NCBI GenBank assembly: GCA_963700885.1
Contig: CAVOZJ010000038.1
Coordinates: 434,001-498,000 of the forward strand
Direction: 5' to 3'
DNA length: 64,000 nucleotides
DNA from: Anderseniella sp963700885
Lineage (GTDB): Bacteria; Pseudomonadota; Alphaproteobacteria; Rhizobiales; Aestuariivirgaceae
Of the stretch, positions 1 to 8,580 are shown piece by piece (within the stretch, counting starts at the first letter, position 1; each line of letters starts with the position of its first letter). The notes below the pieces were generated by a model. It had not been told where the DNA came from and made no database searches. It worked only from the letters and a program-made list of their open reading frames with translations. Position numbers and translations under genes: made by a program.

Positions 1-898
1 CGGCGGGTCATCGTCTGGTGCTGCAGTATCGGTGGCCGACGGCATGGCATATATGGGACTGGGGTCGGATACAGGTGGATCATGCCGTATCCCGGCGGCC
101 TTTAACGGGATAACCGGTTACAAGTCGTCGACAGGCAGGGTGCCGAGGGATGGCGTGTTTCCCCTGTCGGATACACTGGATACGGTCGGACCTTTGGCCA
201 ACTCGGTGCAGTGCTGCTCGACTGTCGATGCCATGATGGCGGGAGACCGCATAGGAGATATTGCCGCAAGAGACCCTGCCACCCTGCGTTTTGGGATTTT
301 CCAGCATGTCGCGATGGATGCCATGGATCCGGAAGTGGCGACGGCGTTTGATGCCAGCATCAAGGCTCTCGGCAAAGCAGGTGTGGTGTTTTGCGAAGTG
401 CCGTTTCCGGAGTTGACCGAACTGCCGGGCCTCAATGCAAGGGGAGGCATTGCAGCAACCGAAGCCATGGACGTGCATGCCGAAAGGCTGGAACGCCACG
501 GTGACGAGGTTCATCACATGGTTCGCATACGCATCATGTCCGGCCGCGACGTGACGGGACCGGAACTGGTCGGGATCATCAGGCGGCGCAGGGCAATGAT
601 CGCAAAATTTGCCAGCCTTTGCACCGGTCTTGACGGGTTTGTTCTGCCAACGGTACCAATTTTGCCGCCACTGATCTCCGAGGTTGAAAAGGATGAGCGC
701 TACGGCCCGCTGAATTTCCTGTGCCTGCGCAACACGTTTCTTGGAAACTTTCTCGATGCCTGTGCGATTTCCATTCCCATGACGGCACGCGGAGTAGCTC
801 CTGCCGGTATCATGGTCATGCGCGGGCACGGCCAGGACACGGAATTGTTCAATGCTGCTGCCAGCGTGGAGGAGATTTTACAGAAGGCCCAGTCATGA
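1..898 (+). CDS. amidase signature family hydrolase, 3' part only
   Basis: This gene enters the window already in frame (reading from base 2), so its N-terminus and the Lys of the Ser-cisSer-Lys triad lie upstream. Visible at once is the amidase signature: GGSSSG followed about 20 residues later by GSDTGGS, which supply the cis-Ser and the nucleophilic Ser. The family hydrolyses carboxamides (aryl amides, ureido acids, indoleacetamide and others); the substrate cannot be told. The stop codon overlaps the ATG of the next gene (ATGA at 895-898), so the two are translationally coupled and probably share a pathway. A second amidase of only general similarity lies at 57618. Confidence 0.9.
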   Translation, partial: GGSSSGAAVSVADGMAYMGLGSDTGGSCRIPAAFNGITGYKSSTGRVPRDGVFPLSDTLDTVGPLANSVQCCSTVDAMMAGDRIGDIAARDPATLRFGIFQHVAMDAMDPEVATAFDASIKALGKAGVVFCEVPFPELTELPGLNARGGIAATEAMDVHAERLERHGDEVHHMVRIRIMSGRDVTGPELVGIIRRRRAMIAKFASLCTGLDGFVLPTVPILPPLISEVEKDERYGPLNFLCLRNTFLGNFLDACAISIPMTARGVAPAGIMVMRGHGQDTELFNAAASVEEILQKAQS

Positions 899-1905
899 AA
901 ACAGAAACCATCAAGCTGATTGACCTGCGTACCGTGTGCATCAAGGCCCTGAAGTCGGCAGGCTGTGACGATGCCAATGCTGATGCGATCTCCGGAACGG
1001 TATGCGCCGCAGAGCGCGATCATTGCCACAGCCATGGCATTTTGCGAATGCCGGGATATCTTAAGTCGATTGTCTCCGGCAAGGCCAACCCGGCAGCCAG
1101 GCCCACATGGTCGAAGACAGCACCGGGCGTTATCCGGGGCGACGGAGACAATGGTTTTGCGCCGTTGTCGCTAAACCTGATGGCAGGTGATGTCGGGGCG
1201 CTGGCCAAACAGCAGGGCGTCGCCTGCCTGGCGCTGACCAACATGCATCATTTTGCAGCGCTCTGGCCTGAAATGGAACTGATGACGCAGCAGGGACTGG
1301 TGGCCATGACCATGACATCCGCATTTCCGATTGTGCCGCCGCCAGGAGGGTCCAGGCCCCTGTTCGGCACCAACCCGATTGCATTCGGATGGCCAAGGAA
1401 AAATGGCGAAGCGGTCATTTTCGACATGGCCACCGCGGCAAAGGCTCATGGTGAAATTCTCATGGCTGCACGCGAAGGCAAGCAGTTGCCGCCTGGCACG
1501 ATCATCGACAGGCATGGCAATCCATCCACCAATCCGGCGGATGTGGATGGCGGGGCGATCCTCGCCTTTGGCGGCGCCAAGGGTGCGTTGGTATCCATGA
1601 TGGTTGAACTGATGGCCGGTGCGCTGATGGGCGAACCGTTCAGTTTCGAAACTGCGAAGAAGGTTGAACCGGACGGACTGGCAAATCGGGGCGGGCAACT
1701 GATCATCGCCATTGATCCGGCGCGTTTCGGTGACGCCACCGGATGGGCGTCGCATGCCGAAGCCCTGTTTGCAGAGATGATGCGGCAGGAAGGCGTTCGC
1801 ATGCCGAGCCGGCGGCGCTATGAAGCACGGCGCATGACCGAGGCATCCGGGACAGTGGAAGTCGCGTCGGATTTGCTGGGCGAGATCAAGACGGCTGCCG
1901 GCTGA
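895..1905 (+). CDS. Ldh family (malate/L-lactate dehydrogenase-type) NAD(P)-dependent oxidoreductase
   Basis: The product is 336 residues, the normal length for the Ldh2 family, which reduces 2-oxo acids or cyclic imino acids with NAD(P)H (malate, ureidoglycolate, 2,3-diketogulonate and piperideine-carboxylate enzymes belong here). Family marks are the early AERDHCHSHG stretch, the HHFAALWPE segment where the catalytic His of the NHFG-like motif sits, FGTNPIAFGWPR, and FDMATAAKAHG. The start chosen is the ATG at 895, because it overlaps the amidase stop and begins the family's N-terminal helix; an in-frame upstream extension from 721 is only read-through of the amidase region. Coupling to an amidase suggests breakdown of an amide- or ureido-containing compound, which is inference. 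Confidence 0.88.
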   Translation: MKTETIKLIDLRTVCIKALKSAGCDDANADAISGTVCAAERDHCHSHGILRMPGYLKSIVSGKANPAARPTWSKTAPGVIRGDGDNGFAPLSLNLMAGDVGALAKQQGVACLALTNMHHFAALWPEMELMTQQGLVAMTMTSAFPIVPPPGGSRPLFGTNPIAFGWPRKNGEAVIFDMATAAKAHGEILMAAREGKQLPPGTIIDRHGNPSTNPADVDGGAILAFGGAKGALVSMMVELMAGALMGEPFSFETAKKVEPDGLANRGGQLIIAIDPARFGDATGWASHAEALFAEMMRQEGVRMPSRRRYEARRMTEASGTVEVASDLLGEIKTAAG

Positions 1906-2095
1906 ACGATATCCTGGTCATTTCCGGCTTTGCGCCCTTCGCAAGAATCAAGGCAGATGCCTCCATGTCTTGCAGCGGGCTTCCAGCAGTGTTGCGCCCG
2001 ATCAACGTCTACGGCCATGATGTGTCAAAAAAGCCTGCAATTTCAGCCGTTTGATTTTTTTCTTGCAAACAGAACAAAATAAGTACATTACTGAA

Positions 2096-2110
2096 GAACA
2101 AAGCCGGAAC
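2096..2110 (+). promoter_or_regulatory. LexA (SOS) box upstream of recA
   Basis: GAAC-N7-GAAC occurs exactly (GAAC at 2096-2099 and 2107-2110), the reverse complement of the GTTC-N7-GTTC direct repeat bound by LexA in alphaproteobacteria. It lies 55 bases before the recA start, just downstream of a plausible -35 (TTGCAA, 2063-2068) and an AT-rich -10 area, so bound repressor would block initiation. A weaker copy, GAAC-N7-GTAC, lies at 2072-2086. SOS control of recA is established in this class; use of this site is inferred. Confidence 0.85.
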
Positions 2111-2164
2111 GAAGAGATTGTCTGGCGAGCAGCAACGCAATGTGAAATAAGGAGCATGAATGTC

Positions 2165-3281
2165 ATGGGGCAAGCGAACCTCAAAGTTGTGGAAGGCGGT
2201 TCAATGGACAAGCAAAAGGCTCTGGAAGCTGCGTTGGGGCAGATTGAGCGTGCCTTTGGCAAGGGCTCGGTGATGAAGCTGGGCTCCAGTTCAGCCATTG
2301 AGGTCGCGGCTATTTCGTCAGGTTCCATCGGTCTGGATATAGCGCTTGGAATTGGCGGACTGCCAAAAGGGCGGGTGATTGAAATTTATGGCCCGGAGTT
2401 CTTCCGGGAAGACAACCCTGGCGCTGCATGTTGTGGCCGAGTGTCAGAAACGTGGTGGTATCTGTGCATTTGTTGATGCCGAGCACGCGCTTGATCCGAT
2501 TTATGCCCGCAAGCTGGGTGTGGACGTGGACGAATTGCTGATTTCCCAGCCGGATACCGGGGAGCAGGGCCTTGAGATTGCCGACACCCTGGTGCGTTCG
2601 GGTGCAGTTGAGGTTCTGGTGATTGACTTTGTGGCGGCCCTGACGCCGCGCGCGGAACTTGAAGGCGACATGGGTGATTTACTGCCGGGCCTGCAGGCCC
2701 GCCTGATGAGCCAGGCGCTGCGCAAGCTGACCGGTTCGATCTCAAAGACCGGCTGCATGGTGATTTTCATCAACCAGATTCGCATGAAGATCGGTGTGAT
2801 GTTCGGTAATCCGGAAACCACGACAGGCGGCAATGCGCTCAAATTCTATTCATCTGTGCGTCTCGACATCCGCCGGATTGGTGCGATCAAGGACCGTGAC
2901 GAAGTGGTTGGTAACCAGACCCGGGTGAAGGTGGTGAAGAACAAGGTTGCACCTCCGTTCCGGCAAGTTGAATTCGACATCATGTATGGTGAAGGCATCT
3001 CCAAGACAGGCGAACTGCTCGACCTTGGTGTTACCGCCGGCATTGTTGAGAAATCCGGCTCCTGGTTTTCCTACAATGGCGAGCGGGTAGGACAGGGCCG
3101 CGAAAATGCGAAAACCTTCCTGCGCGATAACCCCGATATTGCCAGCGCCATTGAGGCGGCCATTCGCCAGAATGCGGGTCTCATCGTGGCGCGGATCACG
3201 GACCCAGATGGTGTCAAGGCTGATGCAGACGGTGTCATCGACGATGATCTGCCGATCGCTGCCGGCGGCAATGACACATAA
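2165..3281 (+). pseudogene. recA: recA, recombinase A, frameshifted in the Walker A motif as read
   Basis: RecA forms ATP-dependent filaments on ssDNA for strand exchange and LexA cleavage. The N-terminal part (GQANLKVVEG..., KALEAALGQIERAFGKGSVM) is clear, as are INQIRMKIGVMFGNPETTTG, LDIRRIG and the C-terminal domain. Near 2396-2403 one extra T turns the expected GPESSGKTT codons out of frame; the reading frame continues intact after it, giving about 371 residues in total, a normal length. Two normally invariant serines are also changed: Phe at about residue 155 (VIDFVAAL, expected VIDSVAAL) and Leu at about 172 (GDLLPGLQ, expected GDSLPGLQ). Start 2165 is chosen because AAGGAG (2149-2154) is ten bases away and homologues begin there; the ATG at 2156 sits only one base from it. 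The gene is either truly broken or, more likely, misread. Confidence 0.9.
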
Positions 3282-3400
3282 ACTGCGTTCAGACTGAAAG
3301 CGTGAACGTTAACCGGTACCGGGATTGAGTCCCCCCAGACCCCTGACCTCATCCGGTCCGGCCCTGCAGGAGCCCTGACCCCCCACCAGGTCCTGCCTTC

Positions 3401-3430
3401 AAACGCCTTCCCGTACCCGGGAGGGCGTTT
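3401..3430 (+). terminator. hairpin terminator after recA
   Basis: AAACGCC (3401-3407) pairs with GGCGTTT (3424-3430), and the stem continues through TTCCC/GGGAG for about 12 pairs with a GTACCC loop. The following bases are only moderately T-rich, so termination strength is uncertain. It lies 120 bases past the recA stop and before the alaS leader; the rest of 3282-3552 holds nothing else I recognise. Confidence 0.6.
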
Positions 3431-3552
3431 GTGTGTCCGGGCAAATGCCGTACCGGGACATCAGGTTGCACGGATTTATGGACATCAACCCCGGCGCGGG
3501 TATAAATGCGCCCTCAACGTGTAGATGTTTCCAAAATCAGGCTTTCAATTCC

Positions 3553-6214
3553 ATGTCAGGCGTCAACGAAATACGCTCTACCTTCCTGGATTACTTCGTG
3601 AAAAACGGCCATGAGGAAGTAGCTTCCTCATCTCTTGTGCCGCGCAATGATCCCACGCTGATGTTTACCAACGCGGGCATGGTGCAGTTCAAGAACGTGT
3701 TCACGGGGCTTGAGAAGCGGCCATACGACAAGGCGGTGACCTCGCAGAAGTGCGTTCGTGCCGGCGGAAAGCACAACGACCTGGACAATGTCGGTTATAC
3801 CGCACGCCATCACACATTTTTCGAAATGCTCGGCAACTTTTCGTTCGGGGACTATTTCAAGGAACACGCCATTGAACTGGCATGGAACCTGATCACCACG
3901 GAATACGGTCTGGACGCTGCGCGCCTGCTGGTGACGGTTTATCACACCGATGACGAGGCGTTTGACCTGTGGCGGAAGATCGCCGGGTTCAGTGACGACA
4001 GGATTATCCGGATTCCGACCCAGGACAATTTCTGGGCCATGGGTGATACCGGTCCGTGTGGGCCGTGTTCGGAAATATTCTTCGATCATGGCGATCATAT
4101 TCCAGGCGGGCCGCCCGGTTCGCTGGATGAAGACGGCGACCGGTTCATTGAAATCTGGAACCTGGTGTTTATGCAGTACGAACAGGTCACCATCGATCAA
4201 AGGCAGGACCTGCCGCGCCCGTCGATAGACACCGGCATGGGACTGGAGCGGATTTCTGCCCTGCTTCAGGGAACACACGACAACTATGAGACGGATCTGT
4301 TCAGGTCGCTGATTGCCTCTATTGAGGAACAGACCGGAGTTGCGGCTGTGGGGGTGAACAAGGCGTCGAACAGAATTATTGCAGATCATTTGCGGGCAAC
4401 GTCGTTCCTGATAGCCGATGGCGTCCTGCCGTCCAATGAGGGTCGCGGCTATGTGTTGCGGCGCATCATGCGGCGTGCCATGCGGCATGCTGAATTGCTC
4501 GGTGTTACAGAACCGCTGATGTGGAAGCTGGTTCCGGCTCTGCAGCGCGAGATGGCGCAGGCGTTTCCCGAACTGTCGCGCGCTGGCAGCCTGATAACCG
4601 AGACCTTGCGGCTGGAGGAAACCCGGTTCCGCAAGACGCTGGAACGGGGTCTGAAAATGCTGGATGACGAGTTGTCCGGCCTGAAGGCTGGAGACCGGCT
4701 CTCCGGAGATGTCGCCTTCAGGCTTTACGATACCTATGGCTTTCCGCTTGACCTGACCGAGGATGCATTGCGGGCGCGTGAAATCTCCGTGGACACGGAT
4801 GCCTTCAGGACGGCGATGGACAAACAGAGGGCCGATGCCCGCAAGGCCTGGACAGGTTCCGGCGATATCAACACTGACGCGGTGTGGTTTGACGTGCGCG
4901 ACAGGACCGGGGCGACTGACTTTCTTGGCTATGACACCCAGTCGGCCGAAGGCGTTATTGCAGCTATCGTTGACCCTGACGGTGTGATGCTTGAGTTCTG
5001 CCGGAAAAGGCGACAGGGTGTCCATCATCGTCAACCAGACACCGTTTTACGGTGAAAGCGGTGGTCAGACCGGTGATCGGGGGGTCATGAAAACTGCCTC
5101 CGGGGCGCGTCTGAAGATTACCGACACACAAAAGCGGCTCGGTGACCTTTTTGTCCATATCGCGGTGGTTGAAGATGGCAAAATCGCCTTGCATGATGCG
5201 GTGGAAATGCAGGTTGATCATGACCGGCGCTGCGGCAACCGCATTCACCACTCGGCAACCCATCTGGTGCATGAGGCTTTGCGCCAGGTGCTTGGCAATC
5301 ACGTGGTCCAGAAGGGCTCGCTGGTGGAACCTGGACGTTTCCGCTTCGACTTTGCCCATCCGAAGGCCCTGTCGGAGAAGGAACTGGCGCATGTCGAAAA
5401 TATTGCCAACCAGGTCGTCCTGCAGAACGATGAAGTCTCGACACACCTGATGAGTGTTGATGAAGCCATCGAGCAGGGGGCAATGGCGCTGTTCGGCGAA
5501 AAATACGGTGATGAAGTACGCGTTGTTTCCATGGGGGTTCAGCCGGGCGGCGGCAACAGGCAGGTCTTTTCCATGGAGCTTTGTGGCGGTACGCATGTAG
5601 CTCGCACCGGCGATATTGGCCTGGTGCGGGTGGTGTCGGAAGCTGCATCCGCAGCCGGCGTTCGCCGTATCGAGGCATTGGCCGGCGATGCTGCCCGGCA
5701 CTATCTTGAAGCACGGGACAACCAGGTATCGCGTATTGCCGGTCTGCTGAAGGCAGCACCCGATGACGTGGAAGCCCGCGTTGCCGCACTGGTCGAAGAG
5801 CGCAGAAACCTTGAGCGTGAACTGGCAGAGGTGAAGAAGAAGCTCGCCATGGGCGCGGGTGGCTCGGCGGGCAGTGCTGTGATCGAGGAAATCGGCAACG
5901 TCAAACTGCTGGCCCGGGTGCTTGACGGGCTGAACCCGAAAGACCTGCGCGGCGCCATTGATGATGGCAAGGCACAGGTGGGATCAGGCGTCGTGGCGCT
6001 GGTCGCCGTCAATGAAGGCAAGGCCGCCGTTGGCGTGGGCGTGACGGATGACCTGAAAGAAAAATTGAGCGCGATTGATCTGGTCAGGATGGGCGTAGAG
6101 GCTGTTGGCGGCAAGGGTGGTGGCGGGCGACCGGATATGGCTCAGGGCGGTGGACCTGACGGGGCCAGGGCCGATGCAGCCCTTGATGCCATTCGTGCTG
6201 CGCTGACGGGTTGA
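3553..6214 (+). pseudogene. alaS: alaS, alanyl-tRNA synthetase, single frameshift near the middle as read
   Basis: AlaRS charges tRNA-Ala and edits Ser/Gly mischarging; it is essential. The catalytic domain shows RHHTFFEMLGNFSFGDYF (motif 1) and DTGPCGPCSEIF; the editing half shows PFYGESGGQTGD, HHSATHLVHEAL (HxxxH zinc/editing motif) and SMELCGGTHVARTG; the tail ends in the GGGRPDMAQGGG C-terminal domain motif. Together the two frames give about 886 residues, normal for the family. The frame changes between about 4985 and 5010; dropping one T at 4996-4997 restores a continuous protein through residue ~481. The start 3553 (MSGVNEIRSTFLDYF) matches the family N-terminus; a longer in-frame extension to 3433 is not family-like. 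Because alaS is essential, a read error is the likeliest cause. Confidence 0.9.
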
Positions 6215-6272
6215 CTATTCCGGCCAGATCAGTATGGCCTTTAAAGCCATAAAACTGAACGATTTCAAGTTG

Positions 6273-6788
6273 CTAGAGAAACTTTATGGGTTCAAGAGAA
6301 CCCATGTTGCTCCAGCCGTCCGTGTCGCGATCGGGATGCTGCCGGTTCTTCAGCCTGGCCAGTTCTTCCGGGGAGCGATCATCTGCCGTGGAATGGCCGG
6401 GCAGGGTGGTCAACCTGTGAAACCAGGCACGTTTGCTCTCGATGCCGACTTCGTCAACCGGTGGTGCGATGTCGGGCGTGTCGAGGGAACCCACGGTGAT
6501 CTCGTAGTTCACGTCACCGGTTTCATGCATGTAGAGTGGTGTGCCGCATCCGGCGCAAAAACCACGCACCGTGACCGGTGTTGAGGCAAATTCAGCCGCC
6601 TTTCCACGTGTCCACTCAAATCGCTCCATGGGAACAGTCAGCAGCACCATGCCGAAATTGCCGCCGGCCTTCTGGCACATCCGGCAATGGCACACGCCTG
6701 AATGGCCCAGCGGCCCGGTTATCCGATAGCGAAGGGCGCCGCACTGGCAACCACCTGAATGCACCGCCTCGGTCACGGACGCTGCCAT
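6273..6788 (-). CDS. GFA / CENP-V fold zinc protein
   Basis: The 171-residue product has the GFA-type zinc-binding pattern: CQCG near residue 14, CHCRMC near 33 and CAGCGTP near 78. The family is named after glutathione-dependent formaldehyde-activating enzyme, but most members have no proven activity. Its start overlaps the end of the PhyH gene by 16 bases, so both are probably on one transcript. The last ten codons (MGSLEPIKFL) form a GGGTTC...GAACCC palindrome that is repeated with three mismatches at 23594-23625; here it could also act as an RNA hairpin at the gene's end. Confidence 0.85.
   Translation of the reverse strand: MAASVTEAVHSGGCQCGALRYRITGPLGHSGVCHCRMCQKAGGNFGMVLLTVPMERFEWTRGKAAEFASTPVTVRGFCAGCGTPLYMHETGDVNYEITVGSLDTPDIAPPVDEVGIESKRAWFHRLTTLPGHSTADDRSPEELARLKNRQHPDRDTDGWSNMGSLEPIKFL
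6282..6313 (-). repeat. 32-nt repeat, copy 1 (inside the GFA gene 3' end)
   Basis: These 32 bases match 23594-23625 at 29 positions, same orientation. Each copy contains the palindrome GGGTTC-N4-GAACCC. Read on the minus strand, both encode Met-Gly-Ser-Leu-Glu-Pro-(Ile/Leu)-Lys. Here it is the C-terminus of the GFA gene; the other copy has no gene upstream. Confidence 0.7.
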
Positions 6789-7585
6789 ACTACCGGAAAC
6801 CAGTCTTCCGGCAGCACATCACCCATGTTCAGTTTCAGGCCCATTTCATCAAACGGCGGCGATACTGCGTGACTGCGCGCGACATAGCGGCAATCCTCGC
6901 CAATAAAACGGAAACTGACGGCGCGCCGGCGGGTGCCTGAATTGTTGGGCGGAGCGTTGTGCAGGGTATGATAATCGAATGCAACTGCATCACCTGGCTG
7001 CAGGTCCCATGCACGCAGGTCAGCGGCCTGCTCCTGTTCGTCAATTTCCGGGAAGGGGTGATAGACCGACGTATCGCCCTCGAGCGGTTCCAGTGTCTTG
7101 AAGCGGCGCGGCACAAAGGTCACCGCGCCCTTGTGGCTGCCTGCCATGAAATGCGGGCACACGGCCCTGGACACAGGGTCGAGCGGCACCCAGATGGACA
7201 CGGTCTTGGCGCCGTCCAGGCAGTAATATGGCATATCCTGATGCCATGGTGTGGGATCGGCGGTACCTGCCTCCTTGACCAGCACATGCTCGTGAAACAA
7301 CTGGATGCGTGATGCATTCATCAATTCACCGGCAATGGCGCCCAGTGGGCCCTGATCGCAGACATCCCTGAACGCCCTGATGCGCCGCCAGTTCACATAG
7401 TCGCCGAAATAGGCGCCCGGTTTACCTTCCGCGGTGTGATTTTTCCCATAAGGACCAGGGCTTGACATGTTTTCATCAATCGCTTTTTCGAGCTGGCTGC
7501 GCCATTCGGAACCAATGATGTTTCGCAGAACGCAGACGCCGTCGCGACTGAATTCCTCTCGAGTGCGGGCTGTAACAGTGCTCAT
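6773..7585 (-). CDS. phytanoyl-CoA dioxygenase (PhyH) family oxygenase
   Basis: This is a 270-residue Fe(II)/2-oxoglutarate-type dioxygenase of the PhyH family. The iron-binding HxD is seen in TPWHQDMPYY, the distal His in TLHNAPPNNSG, and the 2-oxoglutarate-binding Arg probably in the RRRAVSFRF segment. Members hydroxylate small molecules or acyl chains; the substrate is unknown here. The start at 7585 (MSTVTARTRE) is chosen because GGAGAAG lies just upstream; an ATG 12 codons earlier lacks such a site. It overlaps the GFA gene downstream, suggesting a two-gene operon. Confidence 0.85.
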   Translation of the reverse strand: MSTVTARTREEFSRDGVCVLRNIIGSEWRSQLEKAIDENMSSPGPYGKNHTAEGKPGAYFGDYVNWRRIRAFRDVCDQGPLGAIAGELMNASRIQLFHEHVLVKEAGTADPTPWHQDMPYYCLDGAKTVSIWVPLDPVSRAVCPHFMAGSHKGAVTFVPRRFKTLEPLEGDTSVYHPFPEIDEQEQAADLRAWDLQPGDAVAFDYHTLHNAPPNNSGTRRRAVSFRFIGEDCRYVARSHAVSPPFDEMGLKLNMGDVLPEDWFPVVWQRP

Positions 7586-7659
7586 GATCTTCTCCGGTCT
7601 GAGGCGATTGGGCGACAGCATGCATCAAGGCTGCAGTGGCGGCAATCGGTGTGTTTCAG

Positions 7660-8580
7660 CTACCTGGTTTTGCCAACGATGCAGATAACCGAATGCGCCC
7701 GCAACGAGGCGCAAATTTCAGCGGCCTGTGTCCGGCTTGCGGCCCCGATGCGTGCGGAATAGCGGCGTCTTGAACCCATGCTCAGGTTTGTGACCGGCAC
7801 TATCATTGGCGGCCTTTCCCGCAGATCAGCCGGGAAGCCGCTTCTGATCCGGTTGAACATACGTATCGCGGTATTCTGGGAAAAACTTTCCGAGATCACG
7901 ACGCCCCAGGGCTGGCGCGGCGCCGTTGCTGTATTCGTGGTAGCGATCAGAATCCGTCCGGGTTTTTTTACAAGTGACGGGCAGGCCTCGGTAAAGGATT
8001 TGTTCACATCAATCTGTGGAATTGGGTGACGCAAGTCCGGTTTTCTCCACTCCTGCGCGCTGCGTCCGGTAATCGTGAGCACATAGTTTTCGGTTTCAAG
8101 CGGTATCCTGCCACCGGCAATGAAGCGGGCGGCGGCACCTTCACCGGCATTGTAGGCAATTGCCGCCAGTCCGAGGTTTCCGAACAGGGCCTTGAGATCA
8201 GCAAGGAAGTCAATCGACGCTGTCAACGCCTCGGCGGGGTCAAACGGGTTTTTCAGGCCGCGCCGTTTTGCGGTTCCCGGAATGAACTGGGCAATGCCTT
8301 CAGCGCCTGCAGGAGAAACCGCACCGGGAGAAAACCGGCTTTCCGCATTGATCAGGCGTGCAATGAAGTGAGGGTTGATACCGCGCCATCTCGAACGTAT
8401 TTCCATCAACCTGCAAACATCGCGGGCAAAGGTTGCCTCGGATACAGCCAGCGGAGCCTGCACAGGCTTCGTCCTGGTTTTTACAGGCCGCGATGAAGCA
8501 CTGGCGGCAATGCAGCTTGCGAGCAGAAAAACCGAAAGCCTGCTAGCCCATGGCCTTCTGCAGATTGCGATCAACGGCAT
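7660..8580 (-). CDS. secreted lytic transglycosylase, SLT domain
   Basis: A signal peptide (RRPWASRLSVFLLASCIA) is followed by a single-domain SLT fold: NAESRFSPGAVSPAGAEG, with the catalytic Glu, then AQFIPGTA, and YNAGEG near the domain end. It would cleave the MurNAc-GlcNAc bond of peptidoglycan in the periplasm, leaving 1,6-anhydroMurNAc. The C-terminal ~110 residues are not clearly assignable; the spacing of the final SLRAHSVICIVGKTR stretch recalls a SPOR-like fold, which is weak. The start overlaps the end of icd by 38 bases; no better in-frame ATG is present. Confidence 0.85.
   Translation of the reverse strand: MPLIAICRRPWASRLSVFLLASCIAASASSRPVKTRTKPVQAPLAVSEATFARDVCRLMEIRSRWRGINPHFIARLINAESRFSPGAVSPAGAEGIAQFIPGTAKRRGLKNPFDPAEALTASIDFLADLKALFGNLGLAAIAYNAGEGAAARFIAGGRIPLETENYVLTITGRSAQEWRKPDLRHPIPQIDVNKSFTEACPSLVKKPGRILIATTNTATAPRQPWGVVISESFSQNTAIRMFNRIRSGFPADLRERPPMIVPVTNLSMGSRRRYSARIGAASRTQAAEICASLRAHSVICIVGKTR

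Noticed and set aside
3628..5034. 468-codon open frame on the minus strand
   Set aside because: It lies entirely opposite alaS, lacks any family feature, and follows the codon bias of alaS on the other strand.
6286..6306. GGGTTC-N4-GAACCC as a regulator operator
   Set aside because: It lies within the 3' end of a coding sequence in copy 1, far from promoters; a repeat or hairpin role is more likely.
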